Source: Curtobacterium sp. VKM Ac-2865
GTDB taxonomy: Bacteria > Actinomycetota > Actinomycetes > Actinomycetales > Microbacteriaceae
Assembly (NCBI RefSeq): GCF_015350905.1
Contig: NZ_JADKRZ010000001.1
Span: 310,001-374,000 of the forward strand
Reading direction: 5' to 3'
DNA length: 64,000 nucleotides
This document shows positions 1-7,669 of the stretch, piece after piece (the stretch's first letter is position 1; each line of letters opens with the position of its first letter). The translations under genes and the position numbers were made by a program. A model generated the notes under the pieces. That model did not search any database, was not told the DNA's origin, and worked only from the letters and a program-made list of their open reading frames with translations.

Positions 1-1
1 G

Positions 2-1198
2 CTCGCCGTGGGCGACGTCTTCACCATCACGACCGAGGACGTCCTCGGGTCGAAGGAGATCTGCGGCACGACCTTCAAGGGCCTGCCGCAGGACGTCAAG
101 CCCGGCGACCCGCTGCTCATCGACGACGGCCGGGTGCGCCTGCGCGTGCTCGACACCGACGGCGTCCGCGTCCGCACCGAGGTCGTCGTCGGCGGCACCG
201 TGTCGAACAACAAGGGCATCAACCTGCCCGGCGTCGCCGTGAACGTCCCCGCGCTCAGCGAGAAGGACGAGGCCGACCTCCGCTGGGGCATCCGCATCGG
301 TGCGGACCTCATCGCGCTGTCCTTCGTCCGGAACGCCTCCGACGTCGTCCGCGCCCACGAGATCATGGACGAGGAGGGCAAGCGCCTCCCGGTGATCGCC
401 AAGATCGAGAAGCCGCAGGCCGTCGACTCCCTCGAGGAGATCATCGACGCCTTCGACTCGATCATGGTCGCCCGCGGTGACCTCGGTGTCGAGCTCCCGC
501 TCGAGGCCGTCCCGATCGTGCAGAAGCGCGCCGTCGAGCTGTCCCGCCGCATGGCGAAGCCGGTCATCGTCGCGACGCAGATGCTCGAGTCGATGATCTC
601 CTCGCCGATCCCGACCCGCGCCGAGACCTCCGACGTCGCGAACGCCGTGCTCGACGGCGCCGACGCCGTGATGCTCTCCGGTGAGACCAGCGTCGGTGAG
701 TACCCGGTGCAGACCGTCCGCACGATGGCCCGCATCGTCGAGTCGACCGAGGACCACGGCCTGGAGCGCATCGCGCCGCTCGGCACGAAGCCCCGCACCC
801 TCGGCGGCGCCATCACGCTGGCCGCCGTCGAGATCGCGGAGTTCACCGAGGCCTCGTACCTCTGCGTGTTCACCGAGTCCGGCGACTCCGCACGCCGCAT
901 GTCGCGCCTGCGTCACGGCCTGCCGATCATCGCGTTCACCCCGAACGAGGCCACCCGCCGTCGCATGGCGCTGACCTGGGGCGTCCGCTCGTTCCTCGTG
1001 GAGCGCAAGACCCACACCGACGAGCTCTTCTCGCAGGTGGACGACGTCCTCCTCGAGAACGGCCTGGCCGCCCCCGGCGACCGCGTCATCGTGACGGCCG
1101 GGTCGCCCCCCGGACTCGAGGGCTCCACGAACGACCTCCGCGTGCACCGCGTCGGCGACGCGCACGCCGAGGCCGCCCCGGCCTACGTCCGGGACTGA
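2..1198 (+). CDS. pyk: Pyruvate kinase, 5'-truncated by the window edge
   Basis: Last step of glycolysis: phosphoenolpyruvate + ADP to pyruvate + ATP, in the cytosol. The reading frame is open to the left edge, so about 80 N-terminal residues lie outside; 398 residues are visible against about 475 for the family. Visible hallmarks in order are NNKGINLPG, the catalytic-lysine segment IAKIEKPQAV, MVARGDLGVE, the ATQMLESM and PTRAE block, and DGADAVMLSGETSVG, followed by a C-terminal regulatory domain. An internal GTG at 8 is not the true start, because conserved pyruvate kinase sequence continues upstream of it. An inverted repeat follows within 25 bp of the stop codon. Confidence 0.97.
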   Translation, partial: LAVGDVFTITTEDVLGSKEICGTTFKGLPQDVKPGDPLLIDDGRVRLRVLDTDGVRVRTEVVVGGTVSNNKGINLPGVAVNVPALSEKDEADLRWGIRIGADLIALSFVRNASDVVRAHEIMDEEGKRLPVIAKIEKPQAVDSLEEIIDAFDSIMVARGDLGVELPLEAVPIVQKRAVELSRRMAKPVIVATQMLESMISSPIPTRAETSDVANAVLDGADAVMLSGETSVGEYPVQTVRTMARIVESTEDHGLERIAPLGTKPRTLGGAITLAAVEIAEFTEASYLCVFTESGDSARRMSRLRHGLPIIAFTPNEATRRRMALTWGVRSFLVERKTHTDELFSQVDDVLLENGLAAPGDRVIVTAGSPPGLEGSTNDLRVHRVGDAHAEAAPAYVRD

Positions 1199-1219
1199 CC
1201 CGCACCACGCACACCGCGC

Positions 1220-1279
1220 GACGGCGCGGACGGGAGGCCCGCCACGGCTCGCAGCTGTCGGCCTCCGGTCCGCGCCGTC
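1220..1279. terminator. Imperfect palindrome, family A, after pyk
   Basis: Two 20-bp arms (1220-1239 and 1260-1279) are complementary except at one position, with a 20-nt loop. The inner half of each arm carries the GACGGGAGGC-type core seen at eight or more other gene ends in this window. The position suggests a rho-independent-type terminator for pyk, though no T-run follows. Confidence 0.7.
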
Positions 1280-1320
1280 ATGCGTCCACCGCCCCACCCG
1301 CTCGACAGGAGACGACCACG

Positions 1321-2415
1321 ATGCGTGAACCGAGCCTCCCGTCCGGTACCGAGGCACGTCGCCCCGGCGACGTCCGCAGGTGGCGGCGCTACCTGGCGGA
1401 CGAACGCGCGGAGGCGGCCGTCTACCGGAACCTGGCGTCGCGGCGATCGGGCGAGGACCGCCACATCCTCGACGCCCTCGCCGAGGCCGAGGGCCGCCAT
1501 GCACAGCACTGGGTGGACCTGCTCGGTGCCGACGTCGGACGTCCGCTCCGGGGGAGCCTGCGCACCCGGGTCCTCGCGACCCTGGCGAAGCGCTTCGGCT
1601 CCGTGTTCGTGCTGGCGCTCATGCAGCGCGCCGAGGACCGCTCACCCTACGCCGACGACGCCGACGCCACCGCGCAGATGGCGGCCGACGAGCGCATCCA
1701 CGGCGAGGTCGTCCGTGGGCTCGCGAACCGTGGGCGGATGCGCCTGTCCGGCACCTTCCGCGCGGCGGTGTTCGGGGCGAACGACGGGCTCGTGTCGAAC
1801 CTGGCGCTCATCATCGGCATCAGTGCCTCCGGCGCCGACCGGCACTTCGTCCTGCTGAGCGGCATCGCGGGGCTCCTCGCCGGCGCGCTGTCGATGGGGG
1901 CGGGGGAGTACGTCTCCGTCCGGTCGCAGCGGGAGCTCCTCGAGGCCTCCGCACCGCACCCCGAGGCCGGCAGCGCGGTGGCCGACCTCGACGTCGACGC
2001 CAACGAACTCGCCCTGGTCTACCGGGCCAGGGGCATGCCGGAGGACGAGGCCGCCGCGCACGCCGCCGACGTGCTGGCCGGCTTCGGCAGCGCCCCGGAG
2101 ACCCGACCGACGCGCATCCCCGACGACCACGAGGCCGTCGGCAACGGCATGAGCGCCGCCATCTCGAGCTTCTGCTTCTTCGCCTCGGGCGCGGTCATCC
2201 CGATCCTGCCCTACCTGTTCGGGCTCGACGGCTGGGCGGCCATCGGCGTCGCGGCAGCGCTCGTCGGCGTCGCCCTGCTCGGCACCGGCGCGGTCGTGGG
2301 CGTGCTGAGCGGTGCGTCGCCGTTGCGCCGGGCACTGCGCCAGCTCACGATCGGCTTCGGCGCCGCCGTGGTGACCTACCTGCTCGGCCTGCTCTTCGGG
2401 ACCGGCGCCGCCTGA
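1321..2415 (+). CDS. Ferritin-like domain fused to VIT1/CCC1-type iron or manganese transporter
   Basis: 364 residues. The first 140 or so form a rubrerythrin/ferritin-like helical domain with ExxH-type diiron motifs (DERAEAAVYR, EAEGRHAQH, DERIHGEV). The rest is a VIT1/CCC1 membrane domain beginning at the family signature FGANDGLVSN, then SGIAGLLAGALSMGAGEYVS and further membrane segments near the C-terminus. Known relatives with this architecture (MbfA of rhizobia, EVIT proteins) export iron or store it with help from the ferritin-like domain; the transport direction here is inferred. AGGAG at 1307-1311 lies 9 bp before the ATG. The gene ends 25 bp from the convergent HdeD-like gene. Confidence 0.85.
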   Translation: MREPSLPSGTEARRPGDVRRWRRYLADERAEAAVYRNLASRRSGEDRHILDALAEAEGRHAQHWVDLLGADVGRPLRGSLRTRVLATLAKRFGSVFVLALMQRAEDRSPYADDADATAQMAADERIHGEVVRGLANRGRMRLSGTFRAAVFGANDGLVSNLALIIGISASGADRHFVLLSGIAGLLAGALSMGAGEYVSVRSQRELLEASAPHPEAGSAVADLDVDANELALVYRARGMPEDEAAAHAADVLAGFGSAPETRPTRIPDDHEAVGNGMSAAISSFCFFASGAVIPILPYLFGLDGWAAIGVAAALVGVALLGTGAVVGVLSGASPLRRALRQLTIGFGAAVVTYLLGLLFGTGAA

Positions 2416-2440
2416 CGCGCGGGCGTGCCCGGACGCACCG

Positions 2441-2980
2441 TCAGCGCCGGAGGGCCGCGCGTGGGGGCAGGAGCAGGAGCGCTCCGACGCCCACCACGAT
2501 GAGCGCGATGCCGGCGAGGACCGTGAAGACCGTCAGCGCCAGGCCGGGCGCGAGCAGCACGGCCACGCCGCCGAGGAGCGACAGCACCCCGCTGACGACC
2601 GACGGGACGCGGGACGAGCCCGGGTGGCCGACCGCACCGCCCACGAGGGCCGCGACGCCCTCGACCAGGAACGCCACCCCGGCGAGCACGGCGTAGACGA
2701 GCAGCGGGATCGCCGGGTCGAGCAGGGCCACGAGACCCGCGGCGGCCACGAGGGTGCCGACGACGCCGGAGGTCCACCGCCAGAGCGGGGGTGTGCCGTG
2801 CCCGCGGACCGCGGCGAAGACGCGCAGCACGCCGGACACGACGAGGTACACGCCGAACACCAGGGCGACGACGACGAGCGACGGACGTGGCAGGACGACG
2901 GCGACGACGCCGAGCACGACGGCGACCGCGGCCGTGACGACCACGAAGACCCGGAACGTGCGGACGGCACGGGAATCCAC
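2441..2980 (-). CDS. HdeD-like (DUF308) six-helix membrane protein
   Basis: 179 residues, almost entirely hydrophobic, with six predicted transmembrane segments of about 20 residues separated by short polar loops (for example FRVFVVVTAAVAVVLGVVAV near the start). This fits the HdeD/DUF308 family. HdeD acts in acid resistance in enterobacteria; the actinobacterial role is not established. The GTG start at 2980 is chosen because AGGAGG sits 7 nt upstream; the reading frame stays open further upstream, into the tRNA region, but that part is not protein-like. The gene runs convergently with the iron transporter gene. Confidence 0.75.
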   Translation of the reverse strand: MDSRAVRTFRVFVVVTAAVAVVLGVVAVVLPRPSLVVVALVFGVYLVVSGVLRVFAAVRGHGTPPLWRWTSGVVGTLVAAAGLVALLDPAIPLLVYAVLAGVAFLVEGVAALVGGAVGHPGSSRVPSVVSGVLSLLGGVAVLLAPGLALTVFTVLAGIALIVVGVGALLLLPPRAALRR

Positions 2981-3077
2981 GGGCACTCCTCCTGACTGGA
3001 CTGCTGAGCCCTCGACGGTACCCGGGGTCCGTCTGGTCCGTCCGGGAGCACCGGCCGTCCGCGGGGCGCGCTGCTGG

Positions 3078-3083
3078 TAGCGT
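3078..3083 (+). promoter_or_regulatory. -10 box for tRNA-Leu
   Basis: TAGCGT ends 10 nt before the first base of the tRNA, so transcription would begin a few nucleotides upstream of it. No convincing -35 box is visible. Confidence 0.45.
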
Positions 3084-3093
3084 GGGTGCCCTC

Positions 3094-3178
3094 GCGAGTG
3101 TGGTGGAATCGGCAGACACGGGGCACTCAAAATGCTCTGCCTCACGGCGTGCGGGTTCAAGTCCCGCCACTCGTACCA
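3094..3178 (+). tRNA. tRNA-Leu (anticodon CAA)
   Basis: 85 nt, class II tRNA with a long variable arm. The acceptor stem pairs GCGAGTG with CACTCGT (G1-T wobble). The anticodon stem-loop reads GGGCA-CTCAAAA-TGCTC, so the anticodon is CAA (reads UUG leucine codons). The T arm is GCGGG-TTCAAGT-CCCGC. CCA is encoded at 3176-3178. The last 18 nt recur twice immediately downstream. Confidence 0.95.
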
Positions 3179-3288
3179 AGGCCGTTCACGGCGCGCGGGG
3201 CTGTTCCGGCCCCGGGTCCCGCCACTCGTACCATGGCCGTTCACGGCGCGCGGGGCTGTTCCGGCCCCGGGTCCCGCCACTCGTACCA
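3179..3288 (+). repeat. Two tandem 55-bp units carrying copies of the tRNA-Leu 3' end
   Basis: Units 3179-3233 and 3234-3288 are identical except for their first base. Each ends with the 18-nt tRNA tail GTCCCGCCACTCGTACCA, including CCA. Upstream of the tail each unit holds a GC-rich stretch with the inverted pair CGGGGC/GCCCCG. Neither unit has D or anticodon arms, so these are not tRNA genes. They may be remnants of integration at the tRNA 3' end (att-like) or slippage copies. Confidence 0.9.
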
Positions 3289-3329
3289 GACAACGAACGG
3301 CCGCTGCGTGCCGAAGGCGTCGGGTCTAG

Positions 3330-3335
3330 TAGGCT
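3330..3335 (+). promoter_or_regulatory. -10 box, leaderless start of pdtaR
   Basis: TAGGCT followed by 7 nt and then the GTG start at 3343. This spacing puts the transcription start on or next to the start codon. Confidence 0.6.
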
Positions 3336-3342
3336 CTCCGTC

Positions 3343-3948
3343 GTGAGTGACACAGAAGCAACTGCAACAGCACCCCGTCGCGTCGTCGTCGCCGAGGACG
3401 AGTCGCTCATCCGCCTGGACATCGTCGAGATCCTCCGCGACAACGGGTTCGACGTCGTCGGCGAAGCGGGTGACGGTGAGACCGCGGTCCAGCTGGCCAC
3501 CGACCTGCGTCCCGACCTCGTCATCATGGACGTCAAGATGCCACAGCTCGACGGGATCTCCGCCGCCGAGAAGCTCTCCAAGAACCACATCGCTCCGGTC
3601 GTCCTGCTGACGGCGTTCAGCCAGAAGGAACTCGTCGAGCGCGCGACCGAGGCCGGCGCGCTCGCGTACGTCGTGAAGCCCTTCACCCCGAACGACCTGC
3701 TCCCCGCGATCGAGATCGCCCTCTCGCGGTACCAGCAGATCATCACGCTCGAGGCCGAGGTCGCCGACCTGGTCGAGCGCTTCGAGACCCGCAAGCTCGT
3801 CGACCGCGCCAAGGGCCTGCTCAACGAGAAGATGGGCCTGACCGAACCCGAGGCCTTCCGCTGGATCCAGAAGGCCTCCATGGACCGCCGCCTGACCATG
3901 CACGACGTCGCCAAGGCGATCATCGAGCAGCTCAGCGCCAAGAAGTAG
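3343..3948 (+). CDS. pdtaR: ANTAR-domain response regulator, PdtaR-like
   Basis: 201 residues. A CheY-type receiver domain spans about residues 13-130, with the acidic pair E18/D19, phosphoacceptor D63 (VIMDVKMP), T90 and K112 (VVKPF). An ANTAR RNA-binding domain spans about 140-197 (FETRKLVDRAKGLL, then EPEAFRWIQKASMD). Relatives such as Rv1626 of Mycobacterium tuberculosis are phosphorylated by the kinase PdtaS and bind RNA to relieve transcription termination. No kinase gene lies nearby. The GTG at 3343 is chosen because a TAGGCT box lies 7 nt upstream; a longer in-frame extension would run back through the tandem repeats and the tRNA. Confidence 0.9.
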   Translation: MSDTEATATAPRRVVVAEDESLIRLDIVEILRDNGFDVVGEAGDGETAVQLATDLRPDLVIMDVKMPQLDGISAAEKLSKNHIAPVVLLTAFSQKELVERATEAGALAYVVKPFTPNDLLPAIEIALSRYQQIITLEAEVADLVERFETRKLVDRAKGLLNEKMGLTEPEAFRWIQKASMDRRLTMHDVAKAIIEQLSAKK

Positions 3949-3966
3949 TCGCGCACCACTGCTGCG

Positions 3967-4001
3967 GAAGCGCCGTCACCCGGTCCGGGTGGCGGCGCTT
4001 C
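3967..4001 (+). terminator. Hairpin terminator after pdtaR
   Basis: A 15-bp stem with one mismatch (left arm GAAGCGCCGTCACCC) begins 18 bp after the pdtaR stop codon. Confidence 0.7.
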
Positions 4002-4033
4002 CTCGTGCGGTGACCATCTGCGAAGGTGGAGGC

Positions 4034-4504
4034 GTGAACGACGTCGTGATCCGAGCCTCCCGTCCGTCCGACATGCCGGCGGTGGCCGACCTGCGGTGGC
4101 GGTGGAGCATCGAGGAGGGCGGCCAGACGCCGGTCCACACGGTCGAGGCCTACCGGTCGGCGATGACCGCGTTCGCCCGGGCGCACCCGGAGACCCACCG
4201 GTGCGTCGTCGCGGAACGCGACGGCCTGGTGCTCGGGATGGCGTGGCTCGGCCTGGTGGGCCGTCCGCCGACGCCGGACCGGCCCGACGGTCGGCTGACC
4301 GGCGACGTGCAGACGGTGTACGTGCACCCGGACCTGCGTGGGCTCGGTGTGGCGGGACGTCTCGTCACGGCGTTGCTCGACGTCGCGGACGACCTCGGCG
4401 TGGAGCGGGTGTCGGTGCACTCGAGCGTCGACGGCGAGCGGCTGTACCGACGGCTCGGCTTCGGCGACGCCCGGCTGCTGCTGCAGCGGCCGCCGGAGGA
4501 CTGA
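4034..4504 (+). CDS. GNAT-family N-acetyltransferase
   Basis: 156 residues forming one GNAT domain, which transfers an acetyl group from acetyl-CoA to an amine; the substrate is unknown. The acetyl-CoA-binding motif is visible as VYVHPDLRGLGVAGRLV (R-G-x-G-x-A type) and the C-terminal motif as RLYRRLGFGDA. The GTG at 4034 is chosen because purine-rich GGTGGAG precedes it and the protein then opens directly with the first GNAT strand (VIRASRPSDM). The gene converges on the thioesterase gene with a 3-bp gap. Confidence 0.8.
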   Translation: MNDVVIRASRPSDMPAVADLRWRWSIEEGGQTPVHTVEAYRSAMTAFARAHPETHRCVVAERDGLVLGMAWLGLVGRPPTPDRPDGRLTGDVQTVYVHPDLRGLGVAGRLVTALLDVADDLGVERVSVHSSVDGERLYRRLGFGDARLLLQRPPED

Positions 4505-4507
4505 GGG

Positions 4508-4933
4508 TCAGCGCCGCTCGCGGATCATGTTGGTGATGCGCACGGTCGAGCAGCGTCGGCCCTGGTCGTCCGTGAGCACGATCTCGTGCGTGGTGAGCGT
4601 GTTGCCGAGGTGGATCGCCGTGCAGGTGCCCGTGACGAGGCCGCTCGTCGCACTGCGGGAGTGCGAGGCGTTCAGCTCGATGCCGACGGCGTAGCGACCG
4701 GGCCCCGCGTGCACGTTCGCCGCCATCGACCCGAGGCTCTCGGCGAGCACCACGTACGCCCCGCCGTGCAGGAGCCCGACCGGCTGCCGGTTGCCCTCGA
4801 CCGGGATCGTGCCGACCGCGCGCTCGGCGGTCAGCTCCGTGATGACCATGCCCATCTTGGTGGCGAGTTCACCCATGCCCCGCTCGACGAGACGCTCGTC
4901 GACGGGGCCGGTGGTGGTCGGTTCGTCGGTCAC
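4508..4933 (-). CDS. Hotdog-fold PaaI-type acyl-CoA thioesterase
   Basis: 141 residues, one hotdog domain. The motif GLLHGGAYVVLAESLGS holds the HGG turn and the catalytic acidic residue of the PaaI/MenI thioesterase group. The likely reaction is hydrolysis of an aromatic or 1,4-dihydroxy-2-naphthoyl-CoA thioester; which of the two cannot be decided from sequence alone. The start is placed at GTG 4933. A longer frame to 5011 would overlap the 5' end of the divergent polA gene and lacks family similarity. Only 43 bp separate the two start codons. Confidence 0.8.
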   Translation of the reverse strand: MTDEPTTTGPVDERLVERGMGELATKMGMVITELTAERAVGTIPVEGNRQPVGLLHGGAYVVLAESLGSMAANVHAGPGRYAVGIELNASHSRSATSGLVTGTCTAIHLGNTLTTHEIVLTDDQGRRCSTVRITNMIRERR

Positions 4934-4964
4934 AGCGCTTGACTTCCGTGTCGGGGGGCGTCGG

Positions 4965-4970
4965 TAGGCT
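4965..4970 (+). promoter_or_regulatory. -10 box, leaderless start of polA
   Basis: TAGGCT followed by 6 nt and the polA GTG at 4977. A TTGACT hexamer at 4939-4944 is a possible -35 box, but the 20-bp spacer is long. Confidence 0.55.
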
Positions 4971-4976
4971 GTCCGG

Positions 4977-7646
4977 GTGTCGGACTCCGCAAAGCCTACC
5001 CTCATGGTCATCGACGGCCATTCGCTCGCCTTCCGGGCCTTCTATGCGCTGCCTGTGGACAGCTTCGTCAACCGTGACGGGCAGCACACCAACGCCATCC
5101 ACGGCTTCATATCGATGCTGTTGATGCTGCTGCAGCGCGAGAAGCCGACGCACCTCGCGGTGGCGTTCGACATCTCCCGGTTCTCGTTCCGCACGCGTGA
5201 GTACGCCGAGTACAAGGGCACCCGCTCGGAGACCCCGGCGGAGTTCAAGGGGCAGATCCCGCTGCTGCAGCAGGCGCTCGAGGCCATGGGCATCACGACC
5301 GTCACGAAGGAGGACTACGAGGCCGACGACATCCTCGCGACGCTCTCCTCGCAGGGGGCCGAGCAGGGCTTCCAGGTCTACGTGGTCTCCGGCGACCGCG
5401 ATGCCATCCAGCTCGTCAACGACGACGTCACGCTGCTCTACCCGTCGGTCCGCGGGGTGTCCGAACTGACCCGCTACGACCGCGACAAGGTCTACGAGCG
5501 CTACGGCATCGAGCCGCACCAGTACCCGGACGTGGCCGCGCTCGTCGGGGAGACCAGCGACAACCTCATCGGCGTCGACAAGGTCGGCGAGAAGACCGCG
5601 GTCAAGTGGGTGACGCAGTACGGCTCGCTCGAGGGCGTCCTCGAGCACGCGGACGAGATCAAGGGCGTCGTGGGCAACAACCTGCGCGAGCAGCAGGACC
5701 GGGCCGTCCGGAACCGCCGTCTGAACCGGCTGGTCACCGACGTGGAGCTGCCCGTCGGGCCGGCCGACGTCGCGCTCCGCCCCCTCGACGAAGCCGCCGT
5801 CCGCGAGCTCTTCGCCACGCTGCAGTTCCGCACGCTGCTCGACCGCGTGTTCAAGGTCGCAGGAACCGGTGAGCCCAGCGAGCAGACCACGGACGGCGTC
5901 GTCGAGGACACCGGCATCACCCCGCCGCCGGTGAAGACCCTCATCGACGAGGAACTCGGCTACTGGCTCGAGCGCAAGACCGCGGCGGACAGCGAGAACG
6001 GCTACGGCGTCGCGGTGGAGGTCATCGACGGCCGCCTCAGCGCGATCGGGATCGCCACCCACGACGACGCCGTCCTGGTGCCCGGCGGCAGCGGCGCCCA
6101 GGACTACGAGCAGCTGACCGCCTGGTTCGCCTCCGACGCCCCGAAGCACTTCCACGACGCCAAGGCCGCCATCAAGGCCCTCGGCACCGCGGGGATCGCC
6201 GTCAACGGCGTGGCCGGGGACGCCCGCATCATGGGGTGGCTGGCGAACCCGGGCAAGCAGGGCCAGCCCCTGACCGACCTGGTCTACCAGGAGCTCGGCG
6301 AGGAACTGCCCACCGCCGACCCGAACCAGCTCGTCCCCGAGACCGCCCCGGTGAACGTCGGCGTGCACGCCTGGTACGTCCTCCGTGTGACCACGGCGCT
6401 CCGGGCCCGCATCGACCCCGGTTCGCTCGGGGTGCTCGACGACATCGAGCTGCCGCTGGTCTCGGTGCTCGCGCAGATGGAGACCACCGGCGTCGGCATC
6501 GACCGTCCGGTGCTGACCGGGCTGTCGAAGGAACTCGGGGAGCGCGCTGCCGACCTCGCGCAGCAGGCCTTCACGGAGATCGGCCACGAGGTCAACCTCG
6601 GGTCGCCGAAGCAGCTGCAGGAGGTCCTGTTCACCGAGCTGGCGATGCCGAAGACCCGCAAGACCAAGACGGGCTTCTCGACCGACGCCGCGAGCCTGAC
6701 CGACCTGCAGGAGCAGTACCCGCACCCGTTCCTCGGCCTGCTGCTGCAGCACCGTGACGCCACGAAGCTCCGGCAGATCGTCGACACCCTCGACGCCGCG
6801 GTCGTCGACGGCCGCATCCACACGCGGTACGAGCAGACCGGCACGAGCACGGGGCGTGTGTCCTCGACCGACCCGAACCTGCAGAACATCCCCGTCAAGA
6901 CCGCCGTCGGTCGCCGCATCCGGTCCGCGTTCGCCGTCGCCGAGCCGTACACGACGCTCCTGACGGCGGACTACTCGCAGATCGAGATGCGGATCATGGC
7001 GCACCTCTCCGGCGACCCCGGTCTGGTGCAGGCCTTCAACGAGGGCGAGGACCTCCACCGGTTCGTCGGCGCCCGGGTGTTCGGGGTCGAGCCGGCGGAC
7101 GTCAGCCCCGAGATGCGCACCAAGGTCAAGGCGATGTCGTACGGGCTCGCCTACGGTCTCAGCGCGTTCGGCCTGTCGAAGCAGCTGCGCATCGAGCAGA
7201 GCGAAGCCCGCACCCTGATGACCGAGTACTTCGCCCGGTTCGGCGCCGTGCGGGACTACCTCCGCAACGTCGTCGAGCAGGCCCGCGAGGACGGCTACAC
7301 GGAGACGATCTTCGGTCGCCGCCGCCCCTTCCCGGACCTCAAGAGCCCGAACCGGGTGCTGCGCGAGAACGCCGAGCGGGCCGCCCTGAACGCACCGATC
7401 CAGGGATCGGCGGCGGACATCATGAAGATCGCGATGCTCGGCGTCGCGTCCGACCTCCGCGACGGCGAGCTCGGCACACGACTGCTGCTCCAGGTGCACG
7501 ACGAACTGATCCTCGAGGTCGCCCCCGGTGAGCAGGAGCGCGTCGAGGAGATCCTGCGGGCGCGCATGGGGTCGGCGGCCGACCTGACCGTGCCGCTCGA
7601 CGTGCAGGTCGGCACCGGCGCCAACTGGGAGGTCGCCGCGCACTGA
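4977..7646 (+). CDS. polA: DNA polymerase I
   Basis: 889 residues. Removes RNA primers and fills gaps in replication and excision repair. Order of domains: 5'-3' exonuclease (about 1-300; MVIDGHSLAFRAF, YEADDILAT, SGDRDAIQLV), a 3'-5' exonuclease-like domain (about 310-480) and a family A polymerase (about 500-889). Polymerase motif A is DYSQIEMRIMAHLSGD from D665, the O-helix is RTKVKAMSYGLAYG at about 714, and motif C is VHDELILE at about 840. The proofreading domain lacks the DxE catalytic motif (VAVEVIDG stands in its place), so it is probably inactive, as known for other actinobacterial PolA. Start GTG 4977 fits the leaderless promoter. Confidence 0.97.
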   Translation: MSDSAKPTLMVIDGHSLAFRAFYALPVDSFVNRDGQHTNAIHGFISMLLMLLQREKPTHLAVAFDISRFSFRTREYAEYKGTRSETPAEFKGQIPLLQQALEAMGITTVTKEDYEADDILATLSSQGAEQGFQVYVVSGDRDAIQLVNDDVTLLYPSVRGVSELTRYDRDKVYERYGIEPHQYPDVAALVGETSDNLIGVDKVGEKTAVKWVTQYGSLEGVLEHADEIKGVVGNNLREQQDRAVRNRRLNRLVTDVELPVGPADVALRPLDEAAVRELFATLQFRTLLDRVFKVAGTGEPSEQTTDGVVEDTGITPPPVKTLIDEELGYWLERKTAADSENGYGVAVEVIDGRLSAIGIATHDDAVLVPGGSGAQDYEQLTAWFASDAPKHFHDAKAAIKALGTAGIAVNGVAGDARIMGWLANPGKQGQPLTDLVYQELGEELPTADPNQLVPETAPVNVGVHAWYVLRVTTALRARIDPGSLGVLDDIELPLVSVLAQMETTGVGIDRPVLTGLSKELGERAADLAQQAFTEIGHEVNLGSPKQLQEVLFTELAMPKTRKTKTGFSTDAASLTDLQEQYPHPFLGLLLQHRDATKLRQIVDTLDAAVVDGRIHTRYEQTGTSTGRVSSTDPNLQNIPVKTAVGRRIRSAFAVAEPYTTLLTADYSQIEMRIMAHLSGDPGLVQAFNEGEDLHRFVGARVFGVEPADVSPEMRTKVKAMSYGLAYGLSAFGLSKQLRIEQSEARTLMTEYFARFGAVRDYLRNVVEQAREDGYTETIFGRRRPFPDLKSPNRVLRENAERAALNAPIQGSAADIMKIAMLGVASDLRDGELGTRLLLQVHDELILEVAPGEQERVEEILRARMGSAADLTVPLDVQVGTGANWEVAAH

Positions 7647-7657
7647 CCTGCGCTCGG

Positions 7658-7663
7658 TAGGGT
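7658..7663 (+). promoter_or_regulatory. -10 box, leaderless start of the DUF885 gene
   Basis: TAGGGT, then 6 nt, then ATG 7670. The promoter lies in the 23-bp gap after polA, so this gene need not depend on polA transcription. Confidence 0.55.
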
Positions 7664-7669
7664 CGGAGC

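Noticed and set aside
3179-3288. Two further tRNA genes or tRNA pseudogenes
   Set aside because: Only the last 18 nt of the tRNA are present; D, anticodon and variable arms are missing.
4869-7643. A 924-codon minus-strand open frame opposite polA
   Set aside because: Shadow of polA: same length, biased composition, no domain, and it would collide with the thioesterase gene.
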